In this document: positions 7,570 through 15,790 of the stretch, in pieces
Layout: every line of letters begins with the position of its first letter
How positions within the stretch are numbered: the stretch's first letter is position 1
Source: Actinoplanes italicus
GTDB taxonomy: Bacteria; Actinomycetota; Actinomycetes; Mycobacteriales; Micromonosporaceae
DNA length: 34,118 nucleotides
Reading direction: 5' to 3'
Assembly: GCF_003001815.1 (NCBI RefSeq)
Contig: NZ_PVMZ01000045.1
Coordinates: forward strand, 1 to 34,118
Position numbers and translations under genes: made by a program
Notes under the pieces: generated by a model
What the model was told of the DNA's origin: nothing
The model's database searches: none
Seen by the model: only the letters and a program-made list of their open reading frames with translations

Positions 7570-8124
7570 TCACCGTGATCGGTCGGCCGGGGGCGGTGAC
7601 TTGCTGACGGTCCGCTTCTGCGTGAGGTAGACCTGCACATCGCGGAACTCCGCGGAGAGTGCCTCGGTGATCATCGTGTGGACGTAGGTGGCCCGCCGGA
7701 TCACCCCTCCGCCCTCCGTCGGGCAGGGGTGCCCGGGCTCCGGCACCACGTTCATGCTGGAAGCTCCGCTGCCGGCGCCGGTGAGGCGGAAGCCGCTGAG
7801 ATCGGCGGTACCGAGATCGACCGTGACGACCGGGATGAGACCGGCGCTGGTGCTGCCCGGATTGTGGCTGACACCCGCCCGTACCTCCCCGTCGCAGAGC
7901 ACGGAGAAGATCGCCTCCTTGCCGACATGGTGCGTGAAGCGGACCTCGGGAGCGTTGCGTGCCAGCGTCTCCTCGTTCCAGCCGAACGCCTTCCGGACGT
8001 CCTCGGCGTCGACGAAACCGGTGTTGGTGGCCGGGTCGAACCGGACGTCCGCGGAGGCGGCGGACGGGGCCAGGACGCCACCGGCGACGGCCGCCGCGGT
8101 GGCGAGGGCGAGGTGCCTGATCAT
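7570..8124 (-). CDS. Secreted protein of unknown function (second of a tandem pair)
   Basis: A 184-residue protein starting at ATG 8124, which overlaps the stop of the upstream paralogue in an ATGA arrangement, implying translational coupling. An N-terminal signal peptide is clear (MIRHLALATAAAVAGG...SAASA, cleavage near residue 25). The mature part begins VRFDPATNTGFVDAEDVRKAFGW and contains two Cys residues (VLCDGE and HPCPTEG), plausibly one disulphide. It is recognisably related to its upstream neighbour over the whole length, so the pair arose by tandem duplication. I do not recognise a named family; an exported or surface role is the only supported inference. A longer frame reaching 8904 is an artefact that runs across the neighbour in another register. 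Confidence 0.8.
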   Translation of the reverse strand: MIRHLALATAAAVAGGVLAPSAASADVRFDPATNTGFVDAEDVRKAFGWNEETLARNAPEVRFTHHVGKEAIFSVLCDGEVRAGVSHNPGSTSAGLIPVVTVDLGTADLSGFRLTGAGSGASSMNVVPEPGHPCPTEGGGVIRRATYVHTMITEALSAEFRDVQVYLTQKRTVSKSPPPADRSR

Positions 8125-8657
8125 TCCCCGACCTCCGGGCCGGTCCGGAGCTCGGCGAGCGAGGCGGACGTCGTCCCGGCCTCGGCGAGCAGATACCGCG
8201 TCGTGGTGGTCGCCAGCTGCCGTGACGAGCGGATCGTCTTGCCGTGGTCGCTCTCGGGGCAGGTCACGTCGGGCAGGAACGGCGCCATGGTGCTGGACAT
8301 CCCCATGTCGGAGCCGGTGATCCGGAACCCGGCGACCTCGGTCCCGCCCGGGCGGTAGGTGACCGCGGCGACCAGGAACTCCGTCATCGACTGCTCGATG
8401 CGCTCCGCCTCGAAGGGGCGACCGTCGTCGCAGGTGACCGACCAGGTCTCGGTGACGCGGGTGTTGTGCTTGAACGTGAGTTTCGGGGCCTCCGTCCGCA
8501 GCTTCGCGGCATCCCAGCCGAGGCCCTGCCGCACGTCTTCCGCGTCGGCGAATCCGGTGTTGGTGTGGAAGTCGAAGGTGACCCCGGCATGGGCCGGGGT
8601 GGCGCTCGCGATGCTGCCGGCGACGGCCGCGCTGATCAATACGGGAAGCAGTCGCAT
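8121..8657 (-). CDS. Secreted protein of unknown function (first of a tandem pair)
   Basis: A 178-residue protein with ATG 8657 and an AGGAGAAAAGGGC ribosome binding site. The signal peptide is MRLLPVLISAAVAGSIASATPAHA, with an AHA-G cleavage site near residue 24. The mature start VTFDFHTNTGFADAEDVRQGLGW parallels the downstream paralogue; both have a Cys in a V-x-C-D-D/G context and another near VTCPESD/HPCPTEG, suggesting a conserved disulphide. Both contain an alternating beta-like middle (TWSVTCDDG; GGTEVAGFRITG). No enzyme motif is visible. The two genes form a small operon; a palindrome about 100 bases upstream (8750-8775) is a candidate operator. Confidence 0.82.
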   Translation of the reverse strand: MRLLPVLISAAVAGSIASATPAHAGVTFDFHTNTGFADAEDVRQGLGWDAAKLRTEAPKLTFKHNTRVTETWSVTCDDGRPFEAERIEQSMTEFLVAAVTYRPGGTEVAGFRITGSDMGMSSTMAPFLPDVTCPESDHGKTIRSSRQLATTTTRYLLAEAGTTSASLAELRTGPEVGE

Positions 8658-8749
8658 GCCCTTTTCTCCTGATTTGCGAAGCGGTCACCTGATGCTTCCA
8701 CGGAGCGGTGCGAGCACTGACCAAAGGTAAGAATTCCGGCCATTCGGAT

Positions 8750-8775
8750 GAGGTGTGGCACCTCAATCGAGGTGC
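8750..8775. promoter_or_regulatory. Alternating GAGGTG/CACCTC palindrome upstream of the secreted-protein pair
   Basis: GCACCTC-AATC-GAGGTGC (8758-8775) is a perfect 7-bp inverted repeat. A further GAGGTG at 8750-8755 can pair with the same CACCTC, giving two mutually exclusive dyads. It could be an operator for a dimeric regulator or an RNA hairpin in the 5' leader of the minus-strand operon. The sequence alone does not decide. Confidence 0.45.
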
Positions 8776-8940
8776 GACCAGCGCGTACGCCGTACCGGAA
8801 ATTTTTTTGATCTTGTTTCCTGAGTAACGACGAGGTTTCGCCGCGTCACGGAGATGGGCCGAAAGGGCTATGTCGCGCTGGCCGAAAGGCCATGCCGAGC
8901 CCACTCAACGGGTGGGTCGAAAACAGTCCTAAATCGGGCA

Positions 8941-8956
8941 TGTGATGGCGGTCACG
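8941..8956. promoter_or_regulatory. Crp-like binding site
   Basis: TGTGATGGCGGTCACG fits the Crp/GlxR consensus TGTGA-N6-TCACA at every defined position except the last. It lies about 170 bases before the RpiR/sugar-uptake operon, where control by carbon status would be expected. Occupancy is inferred. Confidence 0.4.
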
Positions 8957-9128
8957 TCGAATCGGCCATTTGGGGATCGATGGATGTCATCCGGCTGCTC
9001 CGAAACATCAGTTCATTCGCGCTGGCCGGTAACGGTTCTGAAAACATCCTTCACAGTCTTGACAGCAGGGGGGCGTTAGTAAGAACTTTTACCGCGACAG
9101 TAAACAGTCCTTCCTGAAAGGGTGTCCG

Positions 9129-10127
9129 ATGGCTGAGCCGGAGATGGACGGCATCGCGTGGAGCGCGACCGCCGACTCGCTGGTTCGCGGCGCCGCCCGT
9201 AACGGGAACGACCACGGGAGCGAGCGAATCATCACGAACGGCGTGAACCACTCACCCGCCGACGGGGTGCTCGCTCGGGTCAGGACGCTGCTGCCGGACT
9301 TCACCGGGGCGTTGCAGCGGGTCGCCGAGCAGGTGCTCGCCGACCCGGCGGCGGCCTCCCGGGCCACCATCGTCGAACTGGCCGAGCGCAGCGGGACCTC
9401 ACCGGCGACGATCACCCGGTTCTGCCGGGCGGTCGGCTTCGACGGGTACGCGGATCTCCGGCTCGGCATCGCGTCGGAGACCGGCCGGGCACGCTCGGCC
9501 GGCTGGACCGTGGACATCGGCCGCGAGATCCAGCCCGAAGACCCCCTGGAGCGCGTGCTCGGCCAGATCATGGCCGCCGACACCAGGGCCATGCACGACA
9601 CCGCCACGCTGCTGGACCTGGGCGAGGTGGAGCGGGCCGCGGGGGCGATCGCCGTCGCGCCGCGGGTGAACATCTTCGGCGCCAGCGGAAGCGCGCTGGT
9701 CGGCGAGGAGATGCAGTTCAGTCTGCACCGCATCGGCATCCCGGTGTGGGCCTGGACCGACGTGCACAACGGTCTGGCCAGCGCCGCGCTGTCGAGGCCC
9801 GGCGACGTCGCGCTCGGTATCTCGCACAGTGGCGAGACCGGCGAGACGATCGAGCTGCTCGCGGAAGCGAACAGCCGGGGCGCCACCACTATCGCGCTCA
9901 CCAGCTTCCCCCGATCCCCGCTGGCCGAGTTGGCGGACATCGTCCTGCTCACCGCAACCCAGGCGACGACCTTCCGGCCGGACGCGCTCAGCGCACGGCA
10001 CCCCCAGCTGGTCGTTCTCGACCTGCTGTACGTCGCCGTCGCGCAACGAACACACGAACGTTCGCACGCCGCGTTCCAGCGCACCGCTCAAGCGGTGCAC
10101 GGGCACAAGGCCGCGAAAGACAGCTGA
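9129..10127 (+). CDS. RpiR/MurR-family regulator with SIS domain
   Basis: A 332-residue transcription factor; ATG 9129 follows GAAAGGG by 6 bases. Residues 1-45 are a polar extension beyond the family norm. Residues about 46-120 are the RpiR-type helix-turn-helix domain (ATIVELAERSGTSPATITRF, recognition helix near 90-100). Residues about 170-300 are an SIS phosphosugar-binding fold with GASGSA (184-189) and SHSGETGET (232-240), the latter being the phosphosugar loop. Known relatives sense amino-sugar or hexose phosphates. It heads an operon of two sugar importers, so it probably controls their expression in response to a phosphorylated product such as GlcNAc-6-P or MurNAc-6-P; the ligand is an inference. 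A weak palindrome (GTAA...TTAC, 9079-9092) is a possible autoregulatory site. Confidence 0.9.
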   Translation: MAEPEMDGIAWSATADSLVRGAARNGNDHGSERIITNGVNHSPADGVLARVRTLLPDFTGALQRVAEQVLADPAAASRATIVELAERSGTSPATITRFCRAVGFDGYADLRLGIASETGRARSAGWTVDIGREIQPEDPLERVLGQIMAADTRAMHDTATLLDLGEVERAAGAIAVAPRVNIFGASGSALVGEEMQFSLHRIGIPVWAWTDVHNGLASAALSRPGDVALGISHSGETGETIELLAEANSRGATTIALTSFPRSPLAELADIVLLTATQATTFRPDALSARHPQLVVLDLLYVAVAQRTHERSHAAFQRTAQAVHGHKAAKDS

Positions 10128-10163
10128 ACCCTTTTTACGAATGAAATCCCCTCGGGAGGAACA

Positions 10164-11477
10164 GTGAAGCGCAAGATCGCACTCGCCGCGGCAGTCGCCG
10201 CGTCGATGCTGGGTGTGGCGGCCTGCGGCGGCGGCTCCAGCGACGACGGCGCGACCTCGGCCACCGGCAAGGTCGACGGCGCCGGCAAGACCATCAAGGT
10301 CTGGCTCATGGTCGACGCCGAGAGCGCCTGGAAGGGTGTCGTCGACGACGCCTCCGCCCGGTTCGAGGCGGCCACCGGCGCCAAGGTCAACGTCGAGTAC
10401 CAGCAGTGGGCCAACCACCTCACCAAGCTGGACGCGACGCTGGCCGGCTCGGACGTGCCGGACGTGGTCGAGCTCGGCAACACCGAGTTCTCCAAGTACG
10501 TCTTCTCCGGCGGCTTCGCCGAGCTGAACAAGGGTGACTTCGAGAACTCCGGCACCTGGCTGTCCGGCCTCTCCGGCGCCTGCGAGTCCGAGGGCAAGGT
10601 CTACTGCGTGCCCTACTACGCCGGTGCGCGCGTCATGATCTACCGCACCGACCTGTTCCAGAAGGCCGGTATCGCCGAGGCGCCGAAGACCTACGCCGAC
10701 CTGCTCGCCGCCGCGGACAAGCTCCAGGCCGGCAACGCGGCCGACAAGAAGTTCAGCGCCGTCTACATGCCGGGCCAGTACTGGTACGCCGCGATGTCCT
10801 GGGTCAAGTCGACCGGTGGCGAGATCGCGAAGAAGGACGGCGACAAGTGGGTGGGCCAGCTCTCCAGCCCGCAGTCGGTCGAGGGCCTGCAGAAGTGGGT
10901 CGACCTGACCAAGAAGTACTCGAAGGCTGACGTCACCAAGAACGAGAACGAGCAGGCCGGCATCTTCTCGCAGGGCTCGGGCGGCATCTTCTACGGCAAC
11001 GCCTGGGAGCAGGGTGTGGCCGAGGAGGTCCGCAAGGACCCGAACGACCCGAACTCCCCGCTGGTTCCGACCAAGGTCAAGGGCAAGCTGGCCGCCGCTC
11101 CGCTGCCGGAGATCCCCTCGTTCCTCGGTGGCTCGAACCTCGGTGTGACCGCCAAGAGCGGCAACAAGGAGCTCGCCGCTCAGTGGGTCAAGTACTTCAC
11201 CGACTCCAAGTCGATGGAGGGCCTGGTCAAGGCCAGCGCGCTGCCGAACTCGACCGCCCTGCTGGACAAGGCCGCCGCTGACAACCCGAAGATCGCGCCG
11301 GCCGCGCTCTCCGCGAAGAACAGCTGGTTCCCGCCGAACGCCGAGAAGTGGGCCGACGTGGAGAAGGCCAGCATCCTGCAGACCATGCTGACCGACATCC
11401 TGACCGGCAAGAAGACGGTCGCCGACGGCGCCAAGTGGGCTGACGAGCAGATCGCCGCGACGCTCAACGAGGCCTGA
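10164..11477 (+). CDS. Sugar ABC importer, substrate-binding lipoprotein (DasA/chitobiose-like)
   Basis: A 437-residue family 1 solute-binding protein. GTG 10164 follows GGGAGGA closely. The lipobox VAAC gives Cys21 as the lipid-anchored first residue, followed by a Gly/Ser/Asp linker and the start of the bilobed domain (IKVWLMVDAE). The segment EYQQWANHLTKLDATLAGSDVPDVVELGNTE resembles chitobiose-binding proteins of the DasA type (QQW...PDV.E.GNT). It sits outside the membrane and delivers sugar to the two permeases encoded next. A strong hairpin after its stop probably keeps its message more abundant than that of the permeases. Sugar identity is inferred from resemblance and from the neighbouring ngc genes; cellobiose- or xylose-type substrates are not excluded. 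Confidence 0.88.
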   Translation: MKRKIALAAAVAASMLGVAACGGGSSDDGATSATGKVDGAGKTIKVWLMVDAESAWKGVVDDASARFEAATGAKVNVEYQQWANHLTKLDATLAGSDVPDVVELGNTEFSKYVFSGGFAELNKGDFENSGTWLSGLSGACESEGKVYCVPYYAGARVMIYRTDLFQKAGIAEAPKTYADLLAAADKLQAGNAADKKFSAVYMPGQYWYAAMSWVKSTGGEIAKKDGDKWVGQLSSPQSVEGLQKWVDLTKKYSKADVTKNENEQAGIFSQGSGGIFYGNAWEQGVAEEVRKDPNDPNSPLVPTKVKGKLAAAPLPEIPSFLGGSNLGVTAKSGNKELAAQWVKYFTDSKSMEGLVKASALPNSTALLDKAAADNPKIAPAALSAKNSWFPPNAEKWADVEKASILQTMLTDILTGKKTVADGAKWADEQIAATLNEA

Positions 11478-11483
11478 TGACCC

Positions 11484-11520
11484 GTGCCGCCCGCCCGTCC
11501 TTCTGCCGGGCGGGCGGCAC
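11484..11520 (+). terminator. Intra-operon GC-rich hairpin (attenuator or mRNA stabiliser)
   Basis: GTGCCGCCCGCCCG (11484-11497) and CGGGCGGGCGGCAC (11507-11520) form a perfect 14-bp stem with a 9-base loop, starting 6 bases after the binding-protein stop codon. There is no following T-run, so it more likely acts as a partial terminator or as a block to 3' exonucleases. This is a common way to make binding protein in excess over membrane components. Confidence 0.8.
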
Positions 11521-11550
11521 ACCACTCCTCACGGTGGAAGAGGATCTTTG

Positions 11551-12528
11551 ATGCACGCCGTCGACTCCCGGCAGACCCCGGCAGAGGCGCCGCAGGCACC
11601 GCCGCCGCGGCACGTGTCCCGCCGGGTCCGCATTCGCAGCCAGCGCGACTCCCGGGTGGCGTGGCTGCTCTCCCTGCCCACGCTCGTGATCCTGATCGCG
11701 ATGCTGGCCTACCCGCTCTACCGCATGATCGTCCTGTCGTTCCAGAACATGCGGTTGCGAGAACTGTTCTCCGGCGCGACGCCGCCGTGGGTCGGCTTCG
11801 ACCAGTACACGAAGGCCCTGACCGACGGTGTCTTCTGGGGCGTCGTGGGACGTACCGCCGCCTTCACCGTCGTCTCGGTGACCCTGTCGGTGCTGGTCGG
11901 CCTCGGCATCGCGCTGCTGATGCGCCGGGTGCACGCCAAGGTCCGGATCTTCATGATGGTCGCGATGATGTTCGTCTGGGCGCTGCCCCAGCTCGTCGCC
12001 GCGCAGTCGTTCCGCTGGATCACCGACTCCGACTTCGGTGTCCTCAACTACGTGCTCACCGAGCTCGGCTTCGACTACGCGACCCACAGCTGGTTCGTGA
12101 ACCCGTGGGAGGGCTGGGCGGTGATCACCACGCTGGTGGTGTGGGCCGGCATCCCGTTCCTGGCGATCTCGCTGAGCGCCGGTCTCACCCAGGTGCCCAA
12201 GGAGCTGCTCGAGGCCGCGACGGTGGACGGCGCCTCGCCCTGGCAGGCGTTGCGCAACATCACCCTGCCGATCCTGAAGCCGCTCCTGATGATCGTCACG
12301 ACGCTGTCGGTGATCTGGAACTTCGGCCTCTTCACCCAGAACTGGGCGCTGCGTGACGGGCACCCGGAGCCGGTCTACCAGACCCTGGCGACGTTCTCGT
12401 ACACGCAGGCCTTCGGACGGTCCAACTACAGCTACGGCTCGGCCATCGCGGTGATCACCGTGCTGCTGATGCTCGGCGTGATGATCTTCTACATCCGCCA
12501 GATGTTCAAGATCGGGGAGGTGGACTGA
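11551..12528 (+). CDS. Sugar ABC importer permease 1 (MalF-type)
   Basis: A 325-residue permease. I start at ATG 11551, with GAAGAGGA 7 bases upstream, rather than the adjacent TTG. A roughly 35-residue cytoplasmic tail precedes six predicted membrane segments (first VAWLLSLPTLVILIAMLAYPLY). The ATPase-docking EAA loop is EAATVDGASPWQALRNITLP, which contacts the ATPase. It pairs with the next permease and the upstream lipoprotein. No ATPase gene is in the operon, as in other actinobacterial carbohydrate importers that share one multi-use ATPase (MsiK). Its stop overlaps the next start by one base (TGATG). Confidence 0.92.
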   Translation: MHAVDSRQTPAEAPQAPPPRHVSRRVRIRSQRDSRVAWLLSLPTLVILIAMLAYPLYRMIVLSFQNMRLRELFSGATPPWVGFDQYTKALTDGVFWGVVGRTAAFTVVSVTLSVLVGLGIALLMRRVHAKVRIFMMVAMMFVWALPQLVAAQSFRWITDSDFGVLNYVLTELGFDYATHSWFVNPWEGWAVITTLVVWAGIPFLAISLSAGLTQVPKELLEAATVDGASPWQALRNITLPILKPLLMIVTTLSVIWNFGLFTQNWALRDGHPEPVYQTLATFSYTQAFGRSNYSYGSAIAVITVLLMLGVMIFYIRQMFKIGEVD

Positions 12529-13406
12529 TGGCGAAGCACGACGAGGGCGTCATCACCGTCGGGCGTAGCCGTGCCGGTACGTTCTTCGCGAACGGCACCG
12601 GCATCCTGTTCGGCCTGGTCATGATCTTCCCGGTGTACTGGGTGCTGAACACGGCGTTCAAGCCGGACTCCGAGGTCCGCAGCTTCACGCCCACCTTCTT
12701 CCCGAACGACTTCACGCTGGACAACTTCAAGTCGGCGCTCGGGGAGGAACTGTTCATCCCGAGCATGATCAACGGACTGATCATCACCGCGATGTCGGTC
12801 GCGGCGGCGCTGGTCGTGGGCTTCCTCGGGGCACTCGCGATCGCCCGGTTCAGCTTCTACGGGCGCAAGGCCATCATCATGGTCATCCTCGCCGTGCAGC
12901 TGGTGCCGTTCCTCGCGCTGCTGATCCCGCTCTTCCTGATGTTGCAGCAGGCGGAAGAGGGCACCGGGATCAACCTGATCGGGGACAGCCTCCTCGGTGT
13001 GACCCTGATCTACGTGGTCCTGCTGCTTCCGTACACGGTGTGGACGCTGCGTGGCTTCATCTCCGGCATCCCGCGGGAGCTGGACGAGGCCGCCATGATC
13101 GACGGCTGCACCCGGTTCCAGGTGTTCTGGCGGATCATCCTGCCGCTCACCGGCCCCGGCCTCGTCGCCACGTCGGTCTACGGATTCATCCAGGCCTGGA
13201 ACGAGTTCATCATCATCAACACGATGAACGACCCGAAGCACCAGAACCTCATGGCCTGGCTGCTGTACAACCAGACCGAGCGCGGTACGGCCTGGGGCCC
13301 CCTCATGGCCGGCGCGATCATCACCTCCATTCCGGTGGTGGTCTTCTTCCTCCTGATCCAGCGCAACATCGCCACCGGATTGACGGCCGGCGCCGTCAAG
13401 GGTTAA
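12528..13406 (+). CDS. Sugar ABC importer permease 2 (MalG-type)
   Basis: A 292-residue second permease of the first importer, starting one base inside the previous gene, which implies translational coupling. It has six hydrophobic segments, the N-terminal GILFGLVMIFPVYWVLNTAFKPDSE signature of MalG-type subunits (membrane segment followed by a periplasmic FKP turn), the EAA loop LDEAAMIDGCTRFQVFWRIILP and the C-terminal QRNIATGLTAGAVKG tail that is conserved in this family. Length and order are normal. Confidence 0.93.
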   Translation: MAKHDEGVITVGRSRAGTFFANGTGILFGLVMIFPVYWVLNTAFKPDSEVRSFTPTFFPNDFTLDNFKSALGEELFIPSMINGLIITAMSVAAALVVGFLGALAIARFSFYGRKAIIMVILAVQLVPFLALLIPLFLMLQQAEEGTGINLIGDSLLGVTLIYVVLLLPYTVWTLRGFISGIPRELDEAAMIDGCTRFQVFWRIILPLTGPGLVATSVYGFIQAWNEFIIINTMNDPKHQNLMAWLLYNQTERGTAWGPLMAGAIITSIPVVVFFLLIQRNIATGLTAGAVKG

Positions 13407-13421
13407 CCCGAAAGGACATCG

Positions 13422-14855
13422 ATGTCTCAAATAACGAATTCTGAGCTGGACCGTCGTAGCCTGCTGCGTCGTGCCGGCGCGGTCGGCCTGGCGGCGATCC
13501 CGGCGGTGGGCATGCTGAGCGCCTGCGTCGGCGGCGGTTCCGAGGAGCCGGCCAAGCAGGCCACCGGTGAGAAGTCGGCGGACAACCCGCTCGGCATCGA
13601 CCCGAAGGCGCCGGTCGAGATCGTGATCTTCGACGGTGGTCTCGGCACCAAGTACGCCACCGACGTCGACACCCCGATCTACAAGAAGAAGTGGCCGGAG
13701 TCCGAGGTCAAGTACTCGGCCACCCAGGAGATCTCGACGGTCGTGCAGCCGCGGCTCAACGCCGGCGACGCGCCCGACATGATCAACAACTCCGGCGCCA
13801 AGATGATGGACTTCGGCGCGATCGTCGCCGCCGGCCAGGCGCAGGACCTCACCGACCTGTTCGCCGCGCCGTCCTTCGACATCGCGGGCAAGACCGTGGC
13901 CGAGACGCTCGTCCCGGGCGCCGTCGAGCAGGGCTCCTACAGCGGCAAGCCGTACGCGGTGAACTACTCGTACACCGTCTTCGGCCTCTGGTACAACAAG
14001 GCGCTGTTCACGAAGAACAACTGGACCGTCCCGACCACCTGGGCCGAGTTCACCGCGCTCTGCGACAAGATCAAGGCCGCGGGCATCGTCCCGTTCGGCT
14101 ACGCCGGCAACAACGCGGCGTACTACATGGTCCGCGCCCTGCTGACCAGCGCCGCCAAGATCGGCACCGAGCAGGCGCTGAAGGACATCGACAACCTCAA
14201 GCCGGGCGCGTGGACGGCCCCGGCCGTGCTCGAGGCCGCCAAGGCCTGGGGCGAGATCGGCAACAAGTACCTGGACAAGTCGTTCCTCGGCCTCAAGCAC
14301 ACCGAGGTCCAGCTGCGTCAGAACCAGGACAAGGTCGCCTTCTACCCGTGCGGTTCCTGGCTGGAGAACGAGCAGGCCAAGGACACCCCGCCCGGATTCG
14401 AGTACGCGGTTGCCGCGTACCCGAGCGTGACGACGTCGGACCAGCTCCCGGCGCCCGCCCTGAACGCCGCGGCCGGTGAGATCTACTTCGCCTCGTCGAA
14501 GGGCAAGAACCCCCGTGGCGGCATGGAGTACCTGCGGGTCATGCTGTCCAAGGAAGCCGCGAAGGAGTTCACCAACCTCACCAAGTCCCTGACCGTGGTG
14601 GCCGGCGCCGCCGAAGGTCTCACGCTGTCCCCCGGCCTGACGAGCGCCAACGAGGCGATCACCAAGGCCGGCAAGGACCTCTTCATGGGCTACCTGTTCG
14701 ACACCTGGTACAAGAAGCTCAACGACGAGTCGCTGAGCGCGGTCAACGACCTGATGTTCAAGGGCGGCGACGCGCAGAAGTTCTGCGACCGGATGGAGGC
14801 TGCCTCCCAGGCCATCGCCAAGGACTCCTCGGTCCAGAAGCAGACCCGTAGCTAA
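13422..14855 (+). CDS. ngcE: GlcNAc/diacetylchitobiose-binding lipoprotein (NgcE-like)
   Basis: A 477-residue binding protein; ATG 13422 follows AAAGGA. The N-terminus has a twin-arginine start (DRRSLLRRAG, R11-R12) and a lipobox LSAC with Cys35, so it is probably a Tat-exported lipoprotein. This is the hallmark of the NgcE family, the N-acetylglucosamine/diacetylchitobiose-binding proteins characterised in Streptomyces. Supporting segments are VVQPRLNAGDAPDMINNSGAKMMD, PYAVNYSYTVFGLWYNK and CGSWLENEQAKDTPPGFEYAV. It is followed by two matching permeases. Its sequence is clearly distinct from the first binding protein of the operon, so the two importers are not a recent duplication. Substrate specificity is inferred from the family. 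Confidence 0.87.
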   Translation: MSQITNSELDRRSLLRRAGAVGLAAIPAVGMLSACVGGGSEEPAKQATGEKSADNPLGIDPKAPVEIVIFDGGLGTKYATDVDTPIYKKKWPESEVKYSATQEISTVVQPRLNAGDAPDMINNSGAKMMDFGAIVAAGQAQDLTDLFAAPSFDIAGKTVAETLVPGAVEQGSYSGKPYAVNYSYTVFGLWYNKALFTKNNWTVPTTWAEFTALCDKIKAAGIVPFGYAGNNAAYYMVRALLTSAAKIGTEQALKDIDNLKPGAWTAPAVLEAAKAWGEIGNKYLDKSFLGLKHTEVQLRQNQDKVAFYPCGSWLENEQAKDTPPGFEYAVAAYPSVTTSDQLPAPALNAAAGEIYFASSKGKNPRGGMEYLRVMLSKEAAKEFTNLTKSLTVVAGAAEGLTLSPGLTSANEAITKAGKDLFMGYLFDTWYKKLNDESLSAVNDLMFKGGDAQKFCDRMEAASQAIAKDSSVQKQTRS

Positions 14856-14880
14856 GTAGTCAGAGGACAGGTAGAGCGCC

Positions 14881-15780
14881 ATGCGGCACGGTAAGTACCC
14901 CTTCATCATCGGTTTTCTTGCCGTGCCGGTGGCGCTCTACGCCACCTTCGTGGTGGCGGCGTACATCCAGACCTTCCAGCTGTCGATGACGAGCTGGTCC
15001 GGATTCGGGGCCATCAAGTTCGTCGGCGCCGACAACTTCGTCAAACTCTGGAACGACGAGTTGTTCTGGAAGTCGTTGCGTCACAACGGATACCTCCTTC
15101 TCCTGCTGCCGATCGTCACGATCGCGCTGGCTCTGGTCTTCGCGTTCCTGCTGAACGTCGGAGGCGGGTCCAAGGGCGGCGTCACCCGCGGGGTCTGGGG
15201 CTCCAAGTTCTACCGGGTGATCTTCTTCTTCCCGCAGCTCATGGCGCTCGCCATCGTCGCGGTGATCTTCGGCCGGGTCTTCGCCTCCGACAAGAGCGGC
15301 ATGCTCAACGGCCTGTTCCCGGACTCCTGGTCACCGTGGCTGTTCCTGGCCGACGAACGCTGGGCGCTGACCTGCATCCTGGTCGTGCTGGTCTGGCAGG
15401 CGGTCGGCTTCTACGTGGTGCTCTTCTCGGCCGGCATGGGCTCGATCGGCGAGGAGATCTACGAGGCCGCGGCACTCGACGGTGCCTCCCGGATCACCCT
15501 GTTCTTCAAGATCACCCTGCCGCTGCTGTGGAACACCATCCAGACCGGCTGGGTCTACCTCGGCATCGCCGCGTTCGACGCGTTCGCCCTGATCAACATC
15601 ATGACCGTGGACCGCGGCGGCCCGGACGGCGCGACCTCGGTGCTGGCCATGATGATCTACCGCAACACCTTCGAGTACTCCCAGGTCGGTTACGCCTCCG
15701 CGCTCGGCGTGGTGCTGTTCTTCCTGACCCTGACCTTCGCCGCGCTGACCCTGCGGGTCACGCGCCGTGACGCCGTCTGA
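14881..15780 (+). CDS. ngcF: Amino-sugar ABC importer permease (NgcF-like)
   Basis: A 299-residue inner-membrane permease directly after ngcE, with an AGGACAGGTAG-type ribosome binding site. It starts with a hydrophobic segment (YPFIIGFLAVPVALYATFVV) and has five further ones. The EAA loop is YEAAALDGASRITLFFKITLP. The large periplasmic loop ahead of the core (SMTSWSGFGAIKFVGADNFVKLW) is typical of MalF/UgpA-type subunits. It partners with NgcE and NgcG and must recruit an ATPase encoded elsewhere. Confidence 0.88.
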   Translation: MRHGKYPFIIGFLAVPVALYATFVVAAYIQTFQLSMTSWSGFGAIKFVGADNFVKLWNDELFWKSLRHNGYLLLLLPIVTIALALVFAFLLNVGGGSKGGVTRGVWGSKFYRVIFFFPQLMALAIVAVIFGRVFASDKSGMLNGLFPDSWSPWLFLADERWALTCILVVLVWQAVGFYVVLFSAGMGSIGEEIYEAAALDGASRITLFFKITLPLLWNTIQTGWVYLGIAAFDAFALINIMTVDRGGPDGATSVLAMMIYRNTFEYSQVGYASALGVVLFFLTLTFAALTLRVTRRDAV

Positions 15781-15790
15781 GAGGCTGGAC

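Larger units (their letters stand above)
8658..9128. promoter_or_regulatory. Divergent regulatory region between secreted-protein operon and rpiR operon
   Basis: About 470 bases without a convincing gene. It holds a dyad at 8750-8775, a Crp-like palindrome at 8941-8956, a GNRA-type mini-hairpin (TGGCC-GAAA-GGCCA, about 8879-8892), a TTGACA hexamer at 9059-9064 without a well-spaced -10, and a weak GTAA...TTAC palindrome at 9079-9092 close to the rpiR start. Short open frames here lack ribosome binding sites. Confidence 0.55.

Noticed and set aside
7570..8904. 444-codon minus-strand frame
   Set aside because: Only its last 184 codons (from ATG 8124) are coding; the upstream part runs over the paralogue gene in the wrong frame.
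9059..9092. Sigma70-type promoter from TTGACA at 9059
   Set aside because: No -10 element at 16-19 bases; TAGTAA is too close at 12 bases, so the promoter call is not supported.
9399..11525. 708-codon minus-strand open frame
   Set aside because: Antisense to the RpiR gene and the binding-protein gene, both of which have clear family motifs and ribosome binding sites.
12489..14909. 806-codon minus-strand open frame
   Set aside because: Antisense to a permease and ngcE; composition is that of a shadow frame.
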